A stretch of 64,000 bases of DNA from Arsenophonus nasoniae DSM 15247 (GCF_000429565.1 NZ_AUCC01000009.1:1-64000), one strand, 5' to 3'; positions 10,189-20,643 are shown, counted from the first letter of the stretch. Translations and numbers: made by a program. The notes: a model not told the origin generated them from the sequence alone.

Positions 10189-11232
10189 ATGCCATCAGAA
10201 ATCAAATTAACCCAATTCAGTCATGGAGCCGGTTGTGGTTGTAAAATCGCTCCAAATATATTGGAGACCATTTTATATAGTGAACGTAAAAAATTTAATG
10301 ATCCCCATTTGCTGGTGGGCAATGAGACCAATGATGCTGCTGCTGTTTATGATCTTGGCAATGGCGTAGGGATTATCAGTACAACGGATTTTTTTATGCC
10401 AATAGTCGATAAGCCCATTGATTTTGGGCGTATTGCTGCTACTAATGCAATTAGTGATATTTACGCGATGGGTGGTAAACCCATTATGGCGATTGCGATA
10501 TTAGGTTGGCCGATTAATAAAATTCCCGCAGAGATCGCACAGCAAGTGATTGAAGGGGGGCGAATGATTTGTCAGGATGCCGGTATATCACTTGCTGGAG
10601 GTCATTCAATTGATGCGCCAGAGCCTATATTTGGCCTCGCTGTGACAGGTGTTATTAATACCGCTAAAGTAAAAAAAAATAGTACTGCTTTAGCAGGTAG
10701 TCAATTATTTTTAACTAAACCGTTAGGAATTGGGATTCATACAACAGCAGAAAAGAAAAAATTATTATTACCTGAACATCAAGGGTTAGCAACTGAGATT
10801 ATGTGTCAATTAAATAGATCAGGCGCAGAGTTGGCAAATATTGAGGGTGTTACTGCCATGACGGATGTAACAGGTTTTGGTCTGCTAGGTCATTTAATGG
10901 AAATTTGCCGGGCGGCTGATTTACAGGCGACGGTGGCTTTTTCACAAATCGCTAAGTTACCGCATATTGAAAGTTATATTGAACAAGGGTGTGTACCAGG
11001 TGGAACCCTACGTAATTTTGCTAGTTATGGCCATCATTTAGGCCAGATAACACCATTACAGCGCGATGTGTTATGTGATCCACAGACATCAGGAGGATTA
11101 TTAATGGCTGTTTTACCAACAGCAATTACTGAAGTTAAACAAATTGCTTGGCAAAATAATTTATCGTTTAGTGCGATTGGACAACTAGAAAAAGCTAAAT
11201 CGGGCAGAGCGATGATTGAGGTAGTTGAATAA
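10189..11232 (+). CDS. selD: Selenide, water dikinase SelD
   Basis: SelD makes selenophosphate from selenide and ATP, the selenium donor for selenocysteine and selenouridine. The protein has 347 residues. The active-site stretch HGAGCGCK carries Cys16 (a cysteine, not selenocysteine) and Lys19, followed by the PurM-like ATP-binding fold with [14 protein letters not shown] and DPQTSGGLL. Its intact state implies that the genome still makes selenocysteine or 2-selenouridine tRNA; the partner genes are not in this window. Confidence 0.97.
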   Translation: MPSEIKLTQFSHGAGCGCKIAPNILETILYSERKKFNDPHLLVGNETNDAAAVYDLGNGVGIISTTDFFMPIVDKPIDFGRIAATNAISDIYAMGGKPIMAIAILGWPINKIPAEIAQQVIEGGRMICQDAGISLAGGHSIDAPEPIFGLAVTGVINTAKVKKNSTALAGSQLFLTKPLGIGIHTTAEKKKLLLPEHQGLATEIMCQLNRSGAELANIEGVTAMTDVTGFGLLGHLMEICRAADLQATVAFSQIAKLPHIESYIEQGCVPGGTLRNFASYGHHLGQITPLQRDVLCDPQTSGGLLMAVLPTAITEVKQIAWQNNLSFSAIGQLEKAKSGRAMIEVVE

Positions 11233-11235
11233 GTT

Positions 11236-13182
11236 ATGCGCCGTCTATTTATTGCAGAAAAGCCCAGTTTGGCGCGTGCTATTGCTGATGTTTTGCCAAA
11301 GCCACATAAACGACAAGACGGCTTTATTGTGTGTGGGGATTCGCAATATGTGACTTGGTGCATTGGTCATCTATTAGAGCAAGCTGAACCTGAAGCTTAT
11401 GATCCCCGTTTCGCACGTTGGTCATTAACTGATTTGCCGATCATACCTGAAAAATGGCAATTAAAGCCTCGAGGCGCGGTTATAAAGCAACTTAATACGA
11501 TTAAAACACTATTGGCTCAGGCTGATGAGATTGTGCATGCGGGCGATCCTGATCGAGAGGGACAATTGCTGGTGGATGAAGTATTAGATTTTTTAGCTTT
11601 GCCTAATGATAAAAAACAGACTGTTCAGCGTTGTTTAATTAGCGATCTCAATCCGCAAGCGGTGCTTAAAGCCATCGGACGGTTAAGAAATAATCGTGAT
11701 TTTATTCCCCTTTGTGTATCTGCATTAGCTCGAGCCAGAGCAGATTGGTTGTATGGCATAAATATGACGCGGGCTTATACTTTGCTTGGGCAGCAAGGGG
11801 GTTATCAAGGGGTATTATCCGTAGGCCGAGTTCAAACGCCAGTATTAGGATTAGTCGTTAGGAGAGATGAAGATATTGAACATTTTGTTGCCAAAAATTT
11901 TTTTGAAGTAAAAGCACATATAATTACCCCAAATGAAGAACGTTTTACCGCTATCTGGCAACCGAGTGAGGCGTGTATTGATTATCAGGATGAAGAAGGA
12001 CGTCTTATTCATCGCCCTTTAGCCGAGCATGTAGCGACAAGGATTACTCATCAACCGGCTTTGGTTGTTGTATATCAAAATAAACAAGAAGCAGAAATTG
12101 CCCCCTTGCCTTATTCATTATCGGCGCTACAAATTGAAGCAGCCAAAAAATATGGCTTAAGTACCAAGGAAGTGCTTGATATTTGCCAACAATTATATGA
12201 AAAACATAAAGTGATTACTTATCCTCGTTCCGATTGTCGTTACTTACCACAAGAGCACTTTGCTGGTCGTCATGGGGTATTAAAGGCGATTGCTGTTCAT
12301 CAGCCCAGCCTGACAAAATTTGAGCTGACTGAATTAGATAAGCAAAATCGCTGCTGGGATGATAAAAAAGTTGATGCACATCATGCCATTATTCCAACCG
12401 CCCGCGCAACAGCAGTACAGCTTAACCAAAATGAAAGCAGAATTTATGCCTTGGTTGCTAGTCAATATATTATCCAATTTATGGCCATCGCAAAATTTCA
12501 TAAGCGAGTTATTGAACTGGAGATCGCAGGTGGAAAATTTATTGCTAAAGCTCGCTTTTTAGTCGAGCCTGGTTGGCGAGCAATTTTGAGTACCAAGGAA
12601 CGGGATGCTGATAATGATGGTATGCCACTACCAGAAGTAAAGGTAAAAGATGAACTATTTTGTGAACAGGGTGAGGTAATAGAAAAGCAAACCCAGCCAC
12701 CAAAACCTTTTACTGATGCCACTTTGTTGGCTGCTATGACAGGGATTGCCCGTTTTGTACAAGATAAAGCGCTGAAAAAGGTATTAAGAGCAACGGATGG
12801 TTTAGGTACAGAAGCAACTCGAGCGGGTATTATTGATCTATTATTTAAACGAAAATTTTTAGTTAAAAAAGGCCGTTATATCCATGCTGCGCCAGCAGGG
12901 ATAGCCTTATTTAAGGTTCTGCCAGCGGTGGCAGTATTACCTGATATGACTGCTCATTGGGAGTCTAAATTAACCCAAATAAGTGAAAAACAGTTTCGAT
13001 ATCAGGATTTTATGTCACCATTAGCTGAGACACTGAAAATGTTAATTCAACAAGCAAAACAACAAACCGATTTAACGATATTTCGTAACTTATCGGTTAT
13101 CGAAGATAAAACTGAGAAAAAATTATCAGAAAAAAAGAAGAGAAATCGTCAAAAAGTGAAATCAAATGATAACTTAAAATAG
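11236..13182 (+). CDS. topB: DNA topoisomerase III TopB
   Basis: TopB is a type IA topoisomerase that decatenates replication intermediates. The 648 residues compare with 653 in E. coli. The TOPRIM acidic motif HAGDPDRE holds Asp104, Asp106 and Glu108, and the active-site tyrosine is Tyr329 in YPRSDCRY. The C-terminus is short and basic (KKKRNRQK), as expected for DNA binding. It starts only 3 nt after the selD stop. The last codons form one arm of a perfect inverted repeat that probably acts as the terminator. Confidence 0.97.
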   Translation: MRRLFIAEKPSLARAIADVLPKPHKRQDGFIVCGDSQYVTWCIGHLLEQAEPEAYDPRFARWSLTDLPIIPEKWQLKPRGAVIKQLNTIKTLLAQADEIVHAGDPDREGQLLVDEVLDFLALPNDKKQTVQRCLISDLNPQAVLKAIGRLRNNRDFIPLCVSALARARADWLYGINMTRAYTLLGQQGGYQGVLSVGRVQTPVLGLVVRRDEDIEHFVAKNFFEVKAHIITPNEERFTAIWQPSEACIDYQDEEGRLIHRPLAEHVATRITHQPALVVVYQNKQEAEIAPLPYSLSALQIEAAKKYGLSTKEVLDICQQLYEKHKVITYPRSDCRYLPQEHFAGRHGVLKAIAVHQPSLTKFELTELDKQNRCWDDKKVDAHHAIIPTARATAVQLNQNESRIYALVASQYIIQFMAIAKFHKRVIELEIAGGKFIAKARFLVEPGWRAILSTKERDADNDGMPLPEVKVKDELFCEQGEVIEKQTQPPKPFTDATLLAAMTGIARFVQDKALKKVLRATDGLGTEATRAGIIDLLFKRKFLVKKGRYIHAAPAGIALFKVLPAVAVLPDMTAHWESKLTQISEKQFRYQDFMSPLAETLKMLIQQAKQQTDLTIFRNLSVIEDKTEKKLSEKKKRNRQKVKSNDNLK

Positions 13183-13195
13183 TGTTATCATTTGA
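13161..13195. terminator. Bidirectional terminator between topB and xthA, overlapping the topB 3' end
   Basis: ATCAAATGATAAC (13161-13173) and GTTATCATTTGAT (13183-13195) form a perfect 13-bp inverted repeat around a 9-base loop. topB and xthA converge here with only 20 bp between their stops. The left arm lies inside the last codons of topB. Flanking T tracts are weak, so termination is inferred from position and stem length. Confidence 0.65.
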
Positions 13196-13202
13196 TCTTA
13201 AC

Positions 13203-14012
13203 TTAATTTAACTCAAATTTTGCCCAAATGGGGGCATGATCTGAAGGTTTTTCCATACTTCGGATGTCATAGTCAATGCCTGTTTCACCACAGCAGGCAA
13301 ACAATGAACTTGATGCTAAAATCAAATCAATACGCAAACCGCGGTTATCAACAAAACCCTTTGAACGGTAATCAAACCAAGAAAATTGATCAGTAATTTC
13401 TGGATTTTGTTGACGATAAGTATCGATTAATCCCCAGGATTTTAATTTATCCATCCATTCGCGTTCTTCAGGTAAAAAAGAGCATTTGCCCGCACTTAAC
13501 CAACGTTTTCTATTAATTTCGCCAATGCCAATATCATGATCCGTTGGGCTAATATTCATATCTCCCATAATAATAATATGGGATTGGGGTGAAAGATTAC
13601 TTTGTAGATAAAGTTGCAAGTCTTGGTAAAATTTTGCTTTTGCTGCAAATTTTGTTGGATGATCACGGCATTCACCTTGTGGAAAATAACCGTTTATTAT
13701 GGTAATTATTCCTTGTTCTGTCTCAATATCGGCCATAATAATACGTCGCTGGGCATCAATATCGTCGCCAGGAAATCCTTTTTGAATAGTGATTGGTTTT
13801 TGTTTGCAAAATAGTGCGACACCATAATGTGCTTTTTGTCCATGATAGCAGATATGATAGCCTAATTGATTAAGTTGCTCTAAAGGGAATGCGTTATCAT
13901 CAACTTTGGTCTCCTGTAAGCCAATAACATCAGGTTGGTGTTTTTCGATGATAGCTTCAAGTTGGTGGATGCGCGCTCTTAGGCTATTAATGTTAAATGA
14001 GACAAATTTCAT
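13203..14012 (-). CDS. xthA: Exodeoxyribonuclease III XthA
   Basis: XthA is the main AP endonuclease and 3'-repair exonuclease in base excision repair. The 269 residues match E. coli (268). Catalytic landmarks are QETKVDD with Glu34, GDMNISPTD, the LRIDLILAS stretch and the C-terminal SDHAPIW with the general-base histidine. It is a single gene converging on topB, and its upstream flank is a long AT-rich stretch before the LysR-type gene. Confidence 0.97.
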   Translation of the reverse strand: MKFVSFNINSLRARIHQLEAIIEKHQPDVIGLQETKVDDNAFPLEQLNQLGYHICYHGQKAHYGVALFCKQKPITIQKGFPGDDIDAQRRIIMADIETEQGIITIINGYFPQGECRDHPTKFAAKAKFYQDLQLYLQSNLSPQSHIIIMGDMNISPTDHDIGIGEINRKRWLSAGKCSFLPEEREWMDKLKSWGLIDTYRQQNPEITDQFSWFDYRSKGFVDNRGLRIDLILASSSLFACCGETGIDYDIRSMEKPSDHAPIWAKFELN

Positions 14013-14480
14013 TCTAATCGGTTACCTAATTTAAATATATTTATCTAAATATTTTATCAGATTGAATATATAAATGTAACCCATTATATAAAACATTTTC
14101 TTTTATTTATTAATGAGTTATTTTTTATATTTATATTATCTAGTGTAATTGACAATTAAAAAAATTAAAAAAAATATATATTTTTAAAAAAATAATTAAT
14201 TTTATTCAAATTAATAAACTATAATTAAAAATGCACTATATGAAAATTTGTTTTTTGTCCGGAAATAATAGTCAGATGTAATGATGTCGTTTGCTAAAAA
14301 TCAATTTATGAAATTAATTATCGAGGTTTAATTATTTTCTTTAAATTATTTGCCTAAGTGCTTTTATCTTAACGAGCTGTAAAAAGGTATTCTTTTGAAT
14401 TTCTGGGTCAGCGATAAATTATTAAATAGAATTTTAAATTATTTCTATTTGATATTTAAGATTGAAGTGGAGTAATCATT
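14013..14480. other. AT-rich intergenic region between xthA and the LysR-type gene
   Basis: These 468 bases are extremely A+T-rich with long A and T runs, notably 14151-14215. No supported reading frame, RNA gene or clear terminator was seen. They separate two divergent genes and presumably hold both promoters. The composition suggests H-NS binding or decaying DNA. Confidence 0.6.
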
Positions 14481-15344
14481 ATGTTTTTCTCAAGAAAATT
14501 AGAAGCTTTTATGGCGGTTGTAGAACAAGGTTCATTATGTAAAGCGGCAAGAATATTGAACCGCACGGCACCGCCTGTAGCAAAATCAATTAAAGACTTT
14601 GAAGCTGTATTAGGTAAGACATTGTTTAAAAGAAAAAAATCCGGCATGACTTTAACAAAAGAGGGGCAAGAGCTTTATAATGATTTAAAAAATTTATATT
14701 TGCAGGAAAAAGAAATTACTAAAAGATATGTTAGTAATGAGTTTCGTAATATAGTTAATATTTATTATGATTGGGGTAAAGATCATCACTTGATAAAACT
14801 TTATCAAACAGCGGGTATTAATAAAATACCCATAAATGTTTTAAAATTTGATTATGATAAAGTAAATGAAATATCAGATTATGATGGCAATATTTTAATT
14901 TTAAGTTCAGAAAAAATTGTAAGTGAACGTTTTATTTTGTTAAAAAAATCACAAAAAGAAGCCATTGGTATTTGTTGTCGTAAACAACTTTACGAACACG
15001 CCGAAAAAAATCTATTAAAGTTATTGAATCAATTTCCTTGGCTATGTGATCCTGTTTTATATAAGAGTCAATTTATTCGAGATATAGAATCAAAAGCGAC
15101 GCTAGGGACAAATAGAATCAATATTAGGTGGATGGAAAATAGTGGTTTTTGTGATGGATTAATACAAAATGGTGACTATATCGGTTTAACCGATAAATTG
15201 CCTGAAACCTGCCAACTAACACCTGACATTATTTTTTTACCGCTAGACGAGCTCAGCATGACAAATAGTTGTTATTTTTATAAATCTAAGGCCCACGGTA
15301 GTATTTTGAATCGGTTTATTGATGCGATTGAAAAAATAAATTAA
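14481..15344 (+). CDS. LysR-type transcriptional regulator, target unknown
   Basis: This 287-residue protein has a typical LysR N-terminal winged helix-turn-helix (about residues 4-62): LEAFMAVVEQGSLCKAARIL, a recognition region with PPVAKSIKDFE, then LGKTLFKR and LTKEGQEL. The rest (about 90-287) has the length of an effector domain but little of the usual sequence and is unusually rich in Lys, Ile and Asn. I do not recognise an orthologue. It stands alone between xthA and purU, genes far apart in E. coli, with no neighbour to hint at its target. GGAG lies 12 nt upstream of the ATG. AT-rich codons and flanks suggest acquisition or relaxed selection. Confidence 0.85.
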   Translation: MFFSRKLEAFMAVVEQGSLCKAARILNRTAPPVAKSIKDFEAVLGKTLFKRKKSGMTLTKEGQELYNDLKNLYLQEKEITKRYVSNEFRNIVNIYYDWGKDHHLIKLYQTAGINKIPINVLKFDYDKVNEISDYDGNILILSSEKIVSERFILLKKSQKEAIGICCRKQLYEHAEKNLLKLLNQFPWLCDPVLYKSQFIRDIESKATLGTNRINIRWMENSGFCDGLIQNGDYIGLTDKLPETCQLTPDIIFLPLDELSMTNSCYFYKSKAHGSILNRFIDAIEKIN

Positions 15345-15734
15345 TCAATAGGTGAAATATTTGCTTGGCTAAAATTTTTCTTGACCAAATGTTAGTAACA
15401 GCAAGGTTTGTAGCATGCAAGTTTATAACCATAAATAGATAGCGCATTGACTTTAACTATCTTGATAATCTAACTATTTGATATCTAAATTATTATTTAG
15501 ATGTTTTATCCTGACCATTTGTGCTTTAGGTAAATTTTGAATGCAATAAAGGTATCCATTTTTTAAATATAGTTAATAATAAATAATCATTTATCATAAA
15601 AAATAATTAAATAAATTATTTAATGGAATATGAAATTTAATAAAATAATTATGATGGTGTAAAGGTAATATTATGTGCTTTGTATAATAGTTACCTTTAA
15701 AAAATAAGTCAGTTTTTATTAAATAGAGGATAAA
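15345..15734. other. AT-rich intergenic region between the LysR-type gene and purU
   Basis: These 390 bases hold no supported gene. The only clear structure is an imperfect inverted repeat at 15661-15698 near the end of purU. The two flanking genes converge here. Confidence 0.55.
15661..15698. repeat. Long inverted repeat downstream of purU
   Basis: AAAGGTAATATTAT (15661-15674) pairs with ATAATA (15684-15689) and TTACCTTT (15691-15698), giving 14 base pairs with a single bulged G and a 9-base loop. It begins 36 nt past the purU stop, the right place for a terminator. There is no T tract on the purU strand, so the function is uncertain. Confidence 0.5.
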
Positions 15735-16580
15735 TTAAAGAATAATAGTGCGATTGCCATGAACAAAAACACGTTGTGCCAATACCCAATATAAAGCGTG
15801 ACTTAAGACATTTTTTTCAACGTCTCTACCTGCTCGCATCATATCCTCGGCAGTGTAACTATGATCAACGTTAATCACATTTTGGGTGATAATTGGGCCT
15901 TCATCGAGATCATTATTGACAAAATGAGCCGTTGCACCAATGATCTTGACCCCACGTTGATAAGCTTGATGATAAGGTTTTGCACCGATAAAAGCGGGTA
16001 AAAAAGAGTGATGGATATTGATAATTTTATTGGGATAATGTTGAACAAAATCAGGAGTAAGTACGCGCATATATTTCGCTAAAACCACATAATCAGGGTT
16101 ATAGTGATCAATTTGCTGTTTTAATAAATGATCATGTTGTTCACGCGTTAAATTTTCATGGCTAATGCAGTGAAAAGGGATATGAAATTGTTCAACGAGT
16201 GATCTTAGTGTCTCGTGGTTACCAATTACTGCGGCAATTTCAACATCAAGACCACCATAGACGCTTTTCATTAATAGATCACCTAAACAGTGTGCTTCTT
16301 TGGTTACCATAATAACTATATGTCTTTGATTTGAAATACTTAATTCCCGTTTAGACCCTGTTGGTAAAGCATCGTCGAGATCGGCTAATAATGTATTATC
16401 GTTAAAAATACCTTCAAGTTCAGTGCGCATAAAAAAACAGTTCGTATGGTGATCAACAAATTCATTATTTTGAATAATATTTAATTGATGTTTATAACAA
16501 ATATTTGTGATTTTAGCGATTAAGCCTTTTGCGTCAGGGCAGATAGTACGAAGAATTTTTTTTTGAGAGTTCTGGTGCAT
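15735..16580 (-). CDS. purU: Formyltetrahydrofolate deformylase PurU
   Basis: PurU hydrolyses 10-formyl-THF to formate and THF, supplying formate for PurT and balancing one-carbon pools. The start at 16580 (MHQNSQKK) is preferred over 16631 because AAGGAAA lies upstream and the product is 281 residues (E. coli 280). An N-terminal ACT domain (about 8-85) contains CPDAKGLIAKITN. The formyltransferase-like domain (about 88-281) carries INIHHSFLPAF and the GATAHFV region. The gene ends in GNRTIIL, exactly as in E. coli. No ychJ or rssA is seen between it and rssB. Confidence 0.96.
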   Translation of the reverse strand: MHQNSQKKILRTICPDAKGLIAKITNICYKHQLNIIQNNEFVDHHTNCFFMRTELEGIFNDNTLLADLDDALPTGSKRELSISNQRHIVIMVTKEAHCLGDLLMKSVYGGLDVEIAAVIGNHETLRSLVEQFHIPFHCISHENLTREQHDHLLKQQIDHYNPDYVVLAKYMRVLTPDFVQHYPNKIINIHHSFLPAFIGAKPYHQAYQRGVKIIGATAHFVNNDLDEGPIITQNVINVDHSYTAEDMMRAGRDVEKNVLSHALYWVLAQRVFVHGNRTIIL

Positions 16581-17286
16581 GAATAGTATTTTCCTTAAAA
16601 ATTTTTTGTTACAAATATCGCAAAATAGCAAACTTTAATCTTAATACGATAAAATGTGGTAATTTTGACGCTTTTGGACCAGTTATGGCAATGTTTTTTT
16701 CAAAATTTCATTAAATTTATTTAAAAAAAGGGTTTGTATTATCGTTACTCACATTTTTATCATTTCGGATATTGATTAATTAAGAGCAAACAGGCGCTAT
16801 AATAGATAATTATCAGTTATTTATGATTATTTAATCTGAAAACTTTAACAAAGATTCATTTTTATCTTTATATTCACTTTTAATTGAGTAAATAATGTTA
16901 CTTACCAGTGACTAAATTATCCTCAATGCTTTTGATAATTCATCTATTTTTTTTGCTGATATGAATTTCTGATATTGATAATAAAGTAATAAATAATTTT
17001 TTAGTTGCCAGAAACAGGATGAAAAAACATAAGATAATTTTGATTTACAATAGAGATTATTTTCATTAAAGAAAAAAGGAACAAAATTAAGAAAGTAATT
17101 TCTAATTATAATAACTGTATAAAAGTAACCAATTGATTCCAATAAGTGAAAAAATAATTATATATTTCAATACAAAAAAATATATAACTTTAAGTGTAAA
17201 TCCGTAAAATATTTGTTCTATCATAAGTACTATTTTCTAAAAAGATAATATCGTCAATGGCATTTTATGTAATGTAAGGCTGGCAT
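16581..17286. other. Intergenic region between purU and rssB
   Basis: About 700 bases separate the divergent genes purU and rssB. A TATAAT (16798-16803, + strand) resembles a -10 element, but no good -35 sits at the right distance. Only low-complexity, AT-driven open frames are present. E. coli has ychJ and rssA here; no trace of either was recognised. Confidence 0.5.
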
Positions 17287-18303
17287 ATGAAAGGGAAGAA
17301 AATATTAATTGTAGAAGATGAGGTGGTTTTTCGTTCCGTACTGAGAAATTACCTTAAATCATTTGATGTGATTACTTATACAGCCAGTAATGGGCAGGAG
17401 GCGTTAGATATTATTAATGCTGTTGAGCATCTTGATTTGATTTTATGTGATTTAAGTATGCCTGTGATGAGTGGTGAGACTTTAATGCAGAAACTGGTAG
17501 AAATGAAGTGTGAAATTCCAGTTATTGTTATTTCAGGAACAAATAGAATCAGTGATTTGGATAGAATGCTTCGACTCGGTGTAAAAGATGCGTTATTAAA
17601 ACCAATTGTTGATTTTGATGACGTTAAAGAAACGATCACTCGTAATTTGTATCCAGATATTGTAGAAACAACTACCCGTTTATCTGCTGAGCTTTCTCAT
17701 ATTCAGCAAATGATACAGCACGAAAAACATGATATTTTGCCAGTTTTACTTGAGCTGCAGCCAAAAGTAAATCAAACATTGGCAAATTATAAAATTAATT
17801 ATCGGCAACTAAAAGATATTAATAAAATTGGATTATTATTTGATTTAGCAGAACTTTCTGATAAACAGATAGGTTTTTATTGCCTTGATATTGAGTATTC
17901 TTCGGGCGATGGAGTTATGGCTGCATTATTACTTAGAGTTGCATTTAATGAATTATTGCAAACCTATCTTAATAGCCAAGCAAACAGATTATTTAATATT
18001 AGTGAAATGCTTGGGCAAATAAATACTTTATTAAAGGATTTAGGTATTAAAGGACAATTCCCACTTTTATTAGGTTATTTTCATACAGAAAGCAAAACAA
18101 TTGTGTTGGCTTCGGCAGGACTTAATGTAAAATTAAAAACAGAGAATAAAGAAGTTAAATTATCATCAAGTACATCATTAGGTAGTTTACAACCAATGAC
18201 TTATCAACAAATAATGGAAAAGGGCACAGATTGGCAATGTAAAATATGGAATCATAGACATCGAATGACCTTAATGTTTAACTCATTGGTAGAAATATTA
18301 TAA
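17287..18303 (+). CDS. rssB: Regulator of RpoS, response-regulator adaptor RssB
   Basis: RssB delivers sigma-S (RpoS) to ClpXP for degradation. It has an N-terminal receiver domain (about 1-120) with LIVEDE, the phospho-acceptor Asp55 in LCDLSMP, and the conserved lysine in LLKP. The C-terminal part is a degenerate PP2C-like domain with VNYRQL-like INYRQLK and GQFPLLLGYFH. The length of 338 matches E. coli (337). It lies just upstream of galU as in E. coli. Retention implies that the general stress response is still regulated. Confidence 0.94.
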   Translation: MKGKKILIVEDEVVFRSVLRNYLKSFDVITYTASNGQEALDIINAVEHLDLILCDLSMPVMSGETLMQKLVEMKCEIPVIVISGTNRISDLDRMLRLGVKDALLKPIVDFDDVKETITRNLYPDIVETTTRLSAELSHIQQMIQHEKHDILPVLLELQPKVNQTLANYKINYRQLKDINKIGLLFDLAELSDKQIGFYCLDIEYSSGDGVMAALLLRVAFNELLQTYLNSQANRLFNISEMLGQINTLLKDLGIKGQFPLLLGYFHTESKTIVLASAGLNVKLKTENKEVKLSSSTSLGSLQPMTYQQIMEKGTDWQCKIWNHRHRMTLMFNSLVEIL

Positions 18304-18458
18304 TTAGTTACTTTTCACTGGATTGTTAACCTAGGCCAATTTTCTCTAGTTAGCTATTTATTTGGTACATTTTACTGCTATACTCGCCACATAAGTTGTT
18401 GAAAATCTATTTGTCTCATTTCCATAGCATATTGTATATAGGTAACTTGGAAGAAAAA

Positions 18459-19367
18459 ATGCAACTAAAAAAAGCGGAAAAAAAAGTTAGCAAAGCAGTT
18501 ATTCCTGTTGCTGGATTAGGAACTCGTATGTTACCAGCAACGAAAGCAATCCCTAAAGAAATGTTGCCTTTGGCAGATAAACCACTTATTCAGTATGTCG
18601 TGAATGAGTGTATATCTGCCGGTATTAATGAAATTATTTTAGTCACTCATTCTTCAAAGAATTCAATAGAAAACCATTTTGATACTAGTTTTGAATTAGA
18701 AGCGATTTTGGAAAAGCGTGTTAAACGGCAATTATTAAATGATGTGCAATCCATATGCCCAAGTCATGTCACAATTATGCAAACGAGGCAAGGTATTGCT
18801 AAAGGGCTTGGGCATGCCATTTTATGTGCAAAACCATTGGTAGGAGAGGGGCCTTTTGCTGTAGTTTTACCTGACGTAATTATTGATCAATATTCCTCTG
18901 ATTTGAAACAGTATAATTTGACTGCAATGCTGAAACGTTATCATGAAACGTCAGCCAGCCAAATTCTAGTTGAGCCGGTACCAAAAGAATCTGTATCTAA
19001 TTATGGTGTTGTGGATTGTAATAGTTACGAATTAAAACCCGGTGAAAGCAAAATGATTAAAGGTGTTGTTGAAAAACCTAAAACTGAAGAGGCGCCATCC
19101 AATCTATCGATTGTTGGTCGTTATGTATTGTCAGAGAAAATTTGGGCTTTATTAGAAAAAACACCAGCAGGTGCAGGTGATGAAATCCAGTTAACTGATG
19201 CGATTGAAATGTTAATAGAAGGTGAACCGGTTGAGGCTTATCATTTACACGGTAAGAGTCATGATTGCGGTAATAAATTGGGTTATATAAAAGCATTTGT
19301 TGAATATAGTATGCGGCATGAATCCTTAGGCGCCGAATTTTCTGCATGGATAAAAAAAATATCTTAG
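18459..19367 (+). CDS. galU: UTP-glucose-1-phosphate uridylyltransferase GalU
   Basis: GalU makes UDP-glucose for LPS core, capsule and galactose metabolism. The ATG at 18459 is chosen over an upstream TTG because GGAAG lies 5 nt upstream and it yields 302 residues, the E. coli length. The nucleotide-binding signature [11 protein letters not shown] (about 19-29), the VLPDVI motif and the C-terminal [11 protein letters not shown] are intact. It follows rssB by 155 bp. Downstream is a very long gene-free stretch before hns. Confidence 0.97.
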   Translation: MQLKKAEKKVSKAVIPVAGLGTRMLPATKAIPKEMLPLADKPLIQYVVNECISAGINEIILVTHSSKNSIENHFDTSFELEAILEKRVKRQLLNDVQSICPSHVTIMQTRQGIAKGLGHAILCAKPLVGEGPFAVVLPDVIIDQYSSDLKQYNLTAMLKRYHETSASQILVEPVPKESVSNYGVVDCNSYELKPGESKMIKGVVEKPKTEEAPSNLSIVGRYVLSEKIWALLEKTPAGAGDEIQLTDAIEMLIEGEPVEAYHLHGKSHDCGNKLGYIKAFVEYSMRHESLGAEFSAWIKKIS

Positions 19368-19661
19368 ATTGCTAATCATCAATAAATTTGGATTAAATCA
19401 ATAAAAAGTCTATATGATTTTTTTATAAAATATTGCTTGTTTGTTATTTTAAGTTTATTTTAACAAGTTTTATTTATGCATGAAATTAAAATGAGATTTA
19501 TTGATTTTATAAGCAGGGTAGCATGTTGTATAAATCGAGATATTACATACTATTTCAAATAATAATAGTTTGATTTTGGCTGTTAATATATTGTTTTGGC
19601 AACTGGTTAAATTTTCTTACGTAAGTGAGCGCATTTTTATCATTAATATTTACACTAACAC

Positions 19662-19679
19662 TTATCATAATTATGATAA
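19662..19679. repeat. Perfect 18-bp palindrome in the galU-hns gap
   Basis: TTATCATAATTATGATAA reads identically on both strands. It is 294 bp past galU and far from the hns start, so no obvious promoter lies nearby. It could be an operator for an unseen transcript or chance in AT-rich DNA. Confidence 0.5.
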
Positions 19680-20180
19680 AAAAGTATAGTAATTATATTT
19701 AATTGATTTAGCATGCATCAGATTAGCTGTTTATTTTTTTGTTTATAAGGTAATCTGTTTATTATTTCTATAGTAAATTTTTTCATAATGAATAGAATGA
19801 AATTTAACAACCTAGCTAACAAAATAAATATAGAGTAGTCTAATAATGAACATTGAATGCATGAGTTTATGACAATAAAAATCAACGATACTATTTCTTG
19901 TAGGAATAATTTGGAATGTTTAGATGACAAAAATTTACATAACATGATGTATCGTTGATAACAAAATATTTATATTAATCGAAGTTTTACATTTTGATAT
20001 TGGTATCTTTATTAAGAGAAAATATAGGTAGCTATTTGTGAAAAGTGGCTTGTAGGTAAATGTATTTAAGTATTATTAATGTTATCTTATCGAGCAGGGA
20101 TTTTTACTCTTTGATATTTATTAGTGTTTATTAAAGACGCTTATTTATTGTATGAGAAATGTTAATAATATGTGTAATAA

Positions 20181-20206
20181 AAATACCCTTTATATAAAGG
20201 GTATTT
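20181..20206 (-). terminator. Terminator of hns
   Basis: A perfect 26-bp palindrome (arms AAATACCCTTTAT and ATAAAGGGTATTT) starts 20 nt past the hns stop. On the minus strand it ends in ATTTTTATTACAC, a T-rich tail. It could also stop rightward read-through from galU. Confidence 0.8.
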
Positions 20207-20226
20207 TTAAAGTAGAGAAAGAACAT

Positions 20227-20643
20227 TTAGATTAAAAAATCGTCTAATTTTTTACCTTTTTGTTCCATTGCTTTTTTAATGACTGCTGGTGTACGACCTT
20301 GACCGGTCCAAGTTTTAATTTCACCATTTTCATCTTTATATTGATATTTAGCTGGTCTTGCAGCACGTTTAGTACGGCTAGATGTTTTTGCCGGAGCCTT
20401 TGCAGTTACTAGATCATCTAGACTGAGTCCTTCTCCTTCAAGTAATTTAATATATTTTGCAATTTTTTGACTATGAACTTCTAATTGTGCTCTCTCTTGT
20501 TTTTCATATTCGATTCGTTCTTCAACAACTGTCTTGAATTTATCGAATATTTCTTGCAATATTTCTAACGACAATTCTCTTGCTATAGCACGTAAGGTAC
20601 GAATGTTATTTAATGATTTAAAATATTTCAATGAATCGCTCAT
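20227..20643 (-). CDS. hns: Nucleoid-associated silencer H-NS
   Basis: H-NS binds curved AT-rich DNA and silences acquired genes. The 138 residues fit the family (137). The N-terminal coiled-coil oligomerisation region (about 1-80) includes LNNIRTLRA. The C-terminal DNA-binding domain holds RPAKYQYKDENGE, TWTGQGRTP (the AT-hook-like loop) and VIKKAM. AGGATA precedes the ATG. The order galU-hns-tdk matches E. coli. In a genome this AT-rich, H-NS would be expected to coat many intergenic regions, including its own long flanks. Confidence 0.97.
   Translation of the reverse strand: MSDSLKYFKSLNNIRTLRAIARELSLEILQEIFDKFKTVVEERIEYEKQERAQLEVHSQKIAKYIKLLEGEGLSLDDLVTAKAPAKTSSRTKRAARPAKYQYKDENGEIKTWTGQGRTPAVIKKAMEQKGKKLDDFLI

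Larger units (their letters stand above)
19368..20226. other. Long gene-free AT-rich region between galU and hns
   Basis: These 859 bases are the largest gap in the window. No credible gene was found; the longest open frame is a low-complexity, Leu/Ile/Phe-rich run. Two structures are clear: a perfect 18-bp palindrome at 19662-19679 and the hns terminator palindrome at 20181-20206. Confidence 0.6.

Noticed and set aside
10234-10242. Selenocysteine codon in the SelD active site
   Set aside because: The residue is encoded by a normal Cys codon, so SelD here is the cysteine form.
14151-14215. Long A/T runs as a possible replication origin or bent-DNA element
   Set aside because: No DnaA boxes, iteron repeats or oriC neighbours are present; the composition alone is not evidence.
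16798-16803. TATAAT as the promoter of an unannotated small RNA
   Set aside because: No -35 at correct spacing and no downstream hairpin with a T tract before rssB.
16912-17142. 76-codon open frame on the minus strand in the purU-rssB gap
   Set aside because: The product is Phe/Tyr/Ile/Asn-rich with no recognisable motif, no good Shine-Dalgarno was seen, and such frames are expected in DNA this AT-rich.
19718-19945. 75-codon open frame on the minus strand in the galU-hns gap
   Set aside because: Low-complexity hydrophobic sequence, no convincing ribosome binding site and no homology recognised; likely chance.
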